Positions 44,771 to 49,148 of a DNA stretch of 49,148 bases are shown piece by piece. How positions within the stretch are numbered: the first letter of the stretch is position 1; each line of letters starts with the position of its first letter. The notes under the pieces were generated by a model, which had not been told where the DNA came from, searched no databases, and worked only from the letters and a program-made list of their open reading frames with translations. Both the position numbers and the translations under genes were made by a program. The DNA is from Rachicladosporium sp. CCFEE 5018 (Eukaryota; Ascomycota; Dothideomycetes; Cladosporiales; Cladosporiaceae): NCBI GenBank assembly GCA_002077045.2, contig KZ111210.1:1-49148 (forward strand). Reading direction: 5' to 3'.

Positions 44771-44998
44771 ATTAGCTAGAAGCGACTCATCATGTATTCA
44801 CCAAGCACTGATCAGGTGGGTGGAATCGGCTACATGCTGCGCTATTCATGCGTCTTCTGTGGACCGTACACATGCTCGCTAAGGTAATATACAAGCGTCA
44901 GTCTTCCCCCTGCTGTGCTGCTTCATCGATCATACTTTTGCCTTCCACTCCATTCAGCCACGCCTTCGTTGGGCAGCCATGGCTCCCTCAACACAAAC

Positions 44999-45541
44999 TC
45001 AAGTGTACTGCCACGCCCCCGGCCCCGTAGCATTGATAGCAAACGCCGTAAACCCCAAACACTCCTCACTCAACACAAGACCCTCAACCTGCCCGAAAAC
45101 CTGATACCCTCCCTCCCCATCCGCAGCTGGACAAGCCACCTGGCCCCCATCGCGACTCAAAGATCCATACGGATCCCCCAAACTCACATTCCAGCCCCCA
45201 ACAATAGCGCCCTGCGGCATAGCAGCGCTGTGAGCCTGCGTGTACCCGACTGCGCCACACACAGGGTCGATGTAGACTTGCTGGCCGCCGGGGACGATGA
45301 CACCCATGGAGAGGGAGTCGGAGCCGCCGGCGAAGGTGGTGATATTGCCGGCGGGGCAGGCGTCGCCGACTTGCGCTGGACAGTAGGAGGCTGTGTTGCG
45401 GTTGATGTAGAGGCGTTGGCCGGAGGCGGTGATTTGGCCGTAGTGGATTGGGGAGGCGGAGCGGATGGACATGAGGGTGAAGTATTGGGCTTGCGTGAGA
45501 GCTGTGGAGGCCAGGAGGGTGGTGAGTGTGTTGAGCTTCAT
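44999..45541 (-). CDS. Secreted PhiA-like cell wall protein
   Basis: 180 residues in one exon. It begins with a clear signal peptide (MKLNTLTTLLASTALTQA) and likely cleavage before QYFTLMSIRSASP. The mature part shows the PhiA family pattern: an ordered beta-rich start, SYCPAQVGDACPAGNITTF with paired cysteines, VPGGQQVYIDPVCGAVGYTQ, and VACPAADGEGGYQVFGQV. PhiA-type proteins are secreted wall-associated proteins linked to phialide and spore development in Aspergillus, and relatives are known allergens. Here the family is recognised by motif resemblance; the role in this organism is inferred. The gene converges on the Old Yellow Enzyme with 228 bp between stops. Confidence 0.85.
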   Translation of the reverse strand: MKLNTLTTLLASTALTQAQYFTLMSIRSASPIHYGQITASGQRLYINRNTASYCPAQVGDACPAGNITTFAGGSDSLSMGVIVPGGQQVYIDPVCGAVGYTQAHSAAMPQGAIVGGWNVSLGDPYGSLSRDGGQVACPAADGEGGYQVFGQVEGLVLSEECLGFTAFAINATGPGAWQYT

Positions 45542-46565
45542 TTTGCTATAATGAGGGGATGGAAGGAGCTGAGCTTGTTGAGTGTGGTGGAGAATGCTTT
45601 TCGAGGGTCTTTGGGGTCGAGATGAGAGTTGATGGTCTAACGATGGAAAGTAGAAGAGGGAAAGGAATCAGAGATCTTATACTCACGCCCCCATGGTACT
45701 TGCCTGTCGACTAGCAGTGTGCCTTCCATACTCAGGTCAACGCGAGAGTACTCCTGCCATGGTTGATCTGAGCGCGGAGGCAAGCGCAACCTCGCCTGTA
45801 CCGAATGGTTCCGTGCAACCTCATGACTTTCGAATTGCCGAATCGGTAGGGGATGTGAGGTTGCAGAGCTGATCCCTCGTATCACAGGTATTGCAATGGT
45901 GTCAAGTGACGTCTATCGACCAGGTAGCAATCGGCGGTAACTATACTTTTCATAGTGCTTTGTACCCTCATGCCGATGTGAAGCATCGCAATGCCGAGTG
46001 GGTTTCAAGTTTGAGACACCAAGGACAAAGTACTAGGGACGACCTCTCTCGAGAATATTGCAGTAGTGTTATGGATAGTATGATGAGCAGGTGGGAGACC
46101 TCTCGCCGCACACGATAGCATTCCTCGGGTGATCGACGGCGTCTCCGCCGCTACTATTCTTATCTGTGCGACGTTGCCTTCAATTGCCGATGCAAGTGTT
46201 GCTCGAGTCGGGTCCGTGTCGATATCGTATTCTGCACTGCTACTCTCAACCCACAGCGGCTTGACCTTGTCATGTCGCGAATGTACGATCAAATTGCAAA
46301 AAGCTGCAGCGCTGTCACCAAGTCTGTTACGCAGGTCTAAGTGTATCGGAACCAACGATGTGTTGTATCTGGCCCCTTAACCGCGTTGCATGCCAGGCTG
46401 GCTATATCGGGTATGCTTAGAGAGGCAGAAGAGCTTTGTAGACTTCGGAAGGAGCCACGTACTTGTGCCGAACGGACTTTGTGAAACGGATGTAGGAACG
46501 CCCGGACTTGGCGATATGTGATCTGGCGATTGCAGTACTACATACATAGATAATAATACGTCATC
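45542..46565. other. Region upstream of the PhiA-like gene and 3' of the WD40 gene
   Basis: 1.0 kb holding the PhiA-like promoter (nearest 45542) and the WD40 gene's 3' flank. Open frames do not exceed 116 codons and are not recognisable. Nothing else is seen. Confidence 0.4.
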
Positions 46566-48161
46566 TCACTGCCACAAACACAACTTCCCACTCGCCGTCC
46601 CCGCCGCAACCCAATCCATGCTATCATGGAATCTCGCCACAGCCGGCACAGCCGTGATGCCTTCACCGCCGAGCTGAGCCAGCTGCTCCCCCTTACTCGT
46701 GTACAAGTCCACAAAGCGATTCATATTACCGATCGCGAACCGCTGGATCCCGTCTTGCGGATTCATCTGCCACTGCGCGCGCAGGATCGTGACCCATCGT
46801 CCCGTCTGATTGTTGTGCGGTATGATGGTCGCTGGGTTCATAAAGTCATCGCCGAGGGTGGCGGGCTTGATGGGCGTGGACGAAGAGGCCAGAGAGGAGA
46901 AGTCATGGATCTTGATAGTGTCGTCGTAGCTCGCCGTTGCGACTTGGCCAGCCGCGTTGAAAGCCGCGTGCGAGACTGACAACTTACTCGTGTGCTCGCC
47001 CAAGCACAAGGGCATGCGGTTCTCGCCTTTACCCGAGATCTTGCGCAGGTCGAAGAGTCGCAGCGTGCGGTCCAGCGAAGCTGTCGCGACGAGATGAGGA
47101 TGTGCCGGATGCAGCGAGAAGCCTCCGATCTTCTTCTCGGAGAGCTGAAAGAGCGTTGAGACCTGGTGAGCGGGCATGCGCATGTCTTTAACGCCGAAGG
47201 CGCCGTTCAGGGTTGTGAAGTGGAGGGTGTGTGGATCTGCATGAGAGATCTCGACGCCTGAGATGGGCTCGTCTGCGCTGCGATCTTCGGGCGCGTAGAC
47301 TTCGACTGCTTTGCCTTGTGCAAGGTCGAGCTTGCGGATTGAACTGTCGTAGGAGGCTGAGTAGAGGGCATTGTGGTCGGATGGGGCGAACTGGAAGGCG
47401 CTTATTGTCCGCGTGTGGATCTTGAAGGTCGTGATCGCTGGCTCCGAGTCCTCGTCTACATCGCCGTCCTCGTCTGCGTCGTCAGCTTCTTGCTTCACCT
47501 TCTCAGGCGAGGTCTGTGAGGCGTCAAAAAGACCTAGACTTCCTAGCTTGTCACCCGCGAAGACCAATGCTTTGTCCTTGGTCGGGTGGAATCCGAGGCT
47601 GTAGATTCGCTCTGGCGTAATCTTGATCCGGCTTGGTTCTGCGCCCTCCCACAGCTCTAGGCCAGACATTCGCTCCCTCAGCTCCCTCAGCTCCTTGTCC
47701 GTGGTGTCTTTGATGTCCTGTTCGTCGAACGTCCGCTCGCCTGGGTTCGCAGGTCCAACAGCAGTCAGCCAATTGCCGGCGCGGTTCCATGTTCGTCCAT
47801 TCGTCACAGCATTGACCAGATCGATGTCGTCGCTCACGCGCATGCGCTTCGCCCGCTGCTGCTCAACGAAAGCTTCAGCTTCCTTCTCCTCCTTCACCCG
47901 TGCCACCTCGGAGTCGGCTACGATGCCCTTCAGGCGAGACGATGTTCGTCGCGGGCCGAAGTCTTCCTTGACCTCTTTCTTGACTTCTCGCTTCCGCTTC
48001 TGGCCTGCTGTGCTTGAGGAGGTCTTTTTCGCGGCCTTGGGCCCAAGACCTGCTTGGTGCGCATCGAGTTGCAGTTGTTGTAGTAGAGCTTGGTTTTTTG
48101 CGATCTTCTCCTGTCGTGCGACCTCGTACTCGCTGAGAGATGCGCCACTCTTGCGCACCAT
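46566..48161 (-). CDS. CMR1: WD40-repeat DNA damage-associated protein, CMR1/WDR76 family
   Basis: The frame is open from 48233, but the Met at 48161 (MVRKSGASLSEYEVARQEKI) matches the usual start of fungal CMR1 proteins. It gives 531 residues in one exon. The Lys/Arg/Glu-rich N-terminus contains SEYEVARQEKIAKNQALL and FGPRRTSSRLKGI, both characteristic of the family. About seven WD-type repeats follow from residue 190, for example IYSLGFHPTKDKALVFAGDK, FQFAPSDHNALYSASYDSSI, LHPAHPHLVATASLDRTLRL and HAAFNAAGQVATASYDDT. The last repeat ends at WVAAGTASGKLCLWQ next to the stop. Yeast Cmr1 binds DNA and chromatin and collects at replication-stress sites; the function here is inferred from that. 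Confidence 0.9.
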   Translation of the reverse strand: MVRKSGASLSEYEVARQEKIAKNQALLQQLQLDAHQAGLGPKAAKKTSSSTAGQKRKREVKKEVKEDFGPRRTSSRLKGIVADSEVARVKEEKEAEAFVEQQRAKRMRVSDDIDLVNAVTNGRTWNRAGNWLTAVGPANPGERTFDEQDIKDTTDKELRELRERMSGLELWEGAEPSRIKITPERIYSLGFHPTKDKALVFAGDKLGSLGLFDASQTSPEKVKQEADDADEDGDVDEDSEPAITTFKIHTRTISAFQFAPSDHNALYSASYDSSIRKLDLAQGKAVEVYAPEDRSADEPISGVEISHADPHTLHFTTLNGAFGVKDMRMPAHQVSTLFQLSEKKIGGFSLHPAHPHLVATASLDRTLRLFDLRKISGKGENRMPLCLGEHTSKLSVSHAAFNAAGQVATASYDDTIKIHDFSSLASSSTPIKPATLGDDFMNPATIIPHNNQTGRWVTILRAQWQMNPQDGIQRFAIGNMNRFVDLYTSKGEQLAQLGGEGITAVPAVARFHDSMDWVAAGTASGKLCLWQ

Positions 48162-48454
48162 CTTGATAGATTGCTCGCGGTCGGAACGCTCGGAAGGAAT
48201 GTGCCTCTTGGAGTCGTCAATGCAGTCACGCACTGAATGCCTTCCAGAATCAGAATCCTTCGGAGTTCTTGTCGATCAGGCGATGCTCGTTCGAAAGACA
48301 ACGCCGGGTGTCTTTCGCAATGGATGTGGCTCCAACTCCATGACTTCACGCGCCGACGCGTTTCGCGTCAAAGTGCAAGCCACTAGCGCCAGCAAGGCAT
48401 TGAACATATTGCATATGACCTTATGCATCAGCATGCCGTGTGAAGAAAAACATC
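48162..48454. promoter_or_regulatory. Shared divergent promoter of CMR1 and HEM4
   Basis: 293 bp between divergent start codons. It contains the in-frame upstream ATG (48233) of the CMR1 frame. No clear motif assigned. Confidence 0.5.
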
Positions 48455-49148
48455 ATGGACGATCTCGAGCATAGCCTCGACAGTCTGTCAATCGATCAGA
48501 GCCCCATTTACCTACTCAAGACCCGCTCCTCCCCGTCCGATGCATACGAATCCTACTTCACCAACACTTCTTCTGGCAAGCAAGTCCCCATCTTCGTTCC
48601 CGTCCTCGAGCACGTCTTCCGCGACGACGCCCTGCGCACTCTACGCCGCCATGCCGAACGCTTCGCTTTCGCTGGCGGAAGCCCAGTCACAAAACGGCAG
48701 ATAGCTACCAATAATCCAGCGAAGAAGTATGGCGGGATGATATTCACTTCGCAGCGGGCGGTGGATGCCTTCGCAATTGTAGTGTCGAAGCTGGACCCGA
48801 GCAAGTTAGAGGCGATGTTCGACAAGGAGATGCCGTTGTATGTTGTCGGGCCTGCGACGGCTACTGGGGTCAAGTCACTTGGCCTGCCGTGTGCAGTGCT
48901 GGGGGAGGAGACTGGGAGTGGGGAGGTACTTGCGAAGTTCATTCTAGAGCATCAGAGGACATTGGCGAGGGATGTGACGCATCTTGAGGGGAGGAGGCTA
49001 CCATTGCTGTTTCTTGTGGGGGAGCAGAGACGGGATATTATTCCAAGCTCGTTGTCGGCTGAGACGCTACCCCTAAGTGAAAGGACGCAGGTCATCGAAT
49101 TGATCGTGTACGAGACTGGCGAGATGGCTACATTCGAGGAGTCTTTCT
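48455..49148 (+). CDS. HEM4: Uroporphyrinogen-III synthase, 3' end beyond the window
   Basis: The start is at 48455 (MDDLEHSLDSLSIDQSPIYL), and the frame stays open for 231 codons to the window edge without a stop. Fungal HEM4 features are visible: IYLLKTRSSPSDAYESYF near the start, VPVLEHVFRDDALRTL, KKYGGMIFTSQRAVDAFAIV, MPLYVVGPATATGVKSLG, and LLFLVGEQRRDIIP followed by LIVYETGEM. The enzyme closes and inverts hydroxymethylbilane to uroporphyrinogen III, a cytosolic step of heme synthesis. The usual length is about 270-300 residues, so roughly the last 50 residues are missing. The gene is divergent from CMR1. Confidence 0.92.
   Translation, partial: MDDLEHSLDSLSIDQSPIYLLKTRSSPSDAYESYFTNTSSGKQVPIFVPVLEHVFRDDALRTLRRHAERFAFAGGSPVTKRQIATNNPAKKYGGMIFTSQRAVDAFAIVVSKLDPSKLEAMFDKEMPLYVVGPATATGVKSLGLPCAVLGEETGSGEVLAKFILEHQRTLARDVTHLEGRRLPLLFLVGEQRRDIIPSSLSAETLPLSERTQVIELIVYETGEMATFEESF

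Overview
The window looks like nuclear DNA of a filamentous ascomycete (Pezizomycotina). Genes are split by short GT-AG introns (48-65 bp, one of 262 bp) with CTAAC/CTGAC-type branch sites. The gene set is typical of that group: SKN7, Zn2Cys6 factor, PhiA-like wall protein, HAM1-like protein, RTG2, muniscin SYP1. Two diverged copies of one locus on the same scaffold would fit a hybrid or duplicated genome such as those of some Dothideomycete black yeasts (for example Hortaea). That placement is inference, not something the sequence proves.

Layout. 1-10470 (left locus): a gene of unknown function (-, cut by the window edge), a 3.2 kb intergenic region, RTG2 (-), malic enzyme (-) and the 5' half of a HAM1-like gene (+), ending at a run of exactly 100 N (10471-10570). 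10571-29333 (unique region): SYP1 (+, 5' end missing), mitochondrial peroxiredoxin (-), SKN7 (+), eIF2B epsilon (+), an Ariadne-type RBR E3 ligase (+, apparent frameshift), a Zn2Cys6 transcription factor (-), a long gene-poor stretch and a small conserved-looking protein (-). 29830-42713 (right locus): a second, complete copy of the left genes in the order malic enzyme (-), HAM1-like (+), RTG2 (+), unknown gene (+). 43418-49148 (unique region): an Old Yellow Enzyme (+), a PhiA-like secreted protein (-), a CMR1/WDR76-type WD40 protein (-) and uroporphyrinogen-III synthase HEM4 (+, cut by the window edge).

The main structural observation is the duplicated locus. Read on its reverse strand, the left copy is HAM1(-) ME(+) RTG2(+) unknown(+), while the right is ME(-) HAM1(+) RTG2(+) unknown(+). 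One inversion of the divergent ME/HAM1 pair therefore explains the difference. One breakpoint sits at the 5' end of RTG2, so the two RTG2 copies have unrelated promoters and different first codons. The other lies beyond HAM1 and is hidden by the gap.

Functionally the window holds mitochondrial and stress genes (malic enzyme, RTG2 retrograde signalling, peroxiredoxin, SKN7) next to housekeeping genes. Peroxiredoxin and SKN7 are divergent neighbours. I see no phage, CRISPR, secondary-metabolite cluster, intact transposon or recognisable tRNA/rRNA. I found no clear previously undescribed system.
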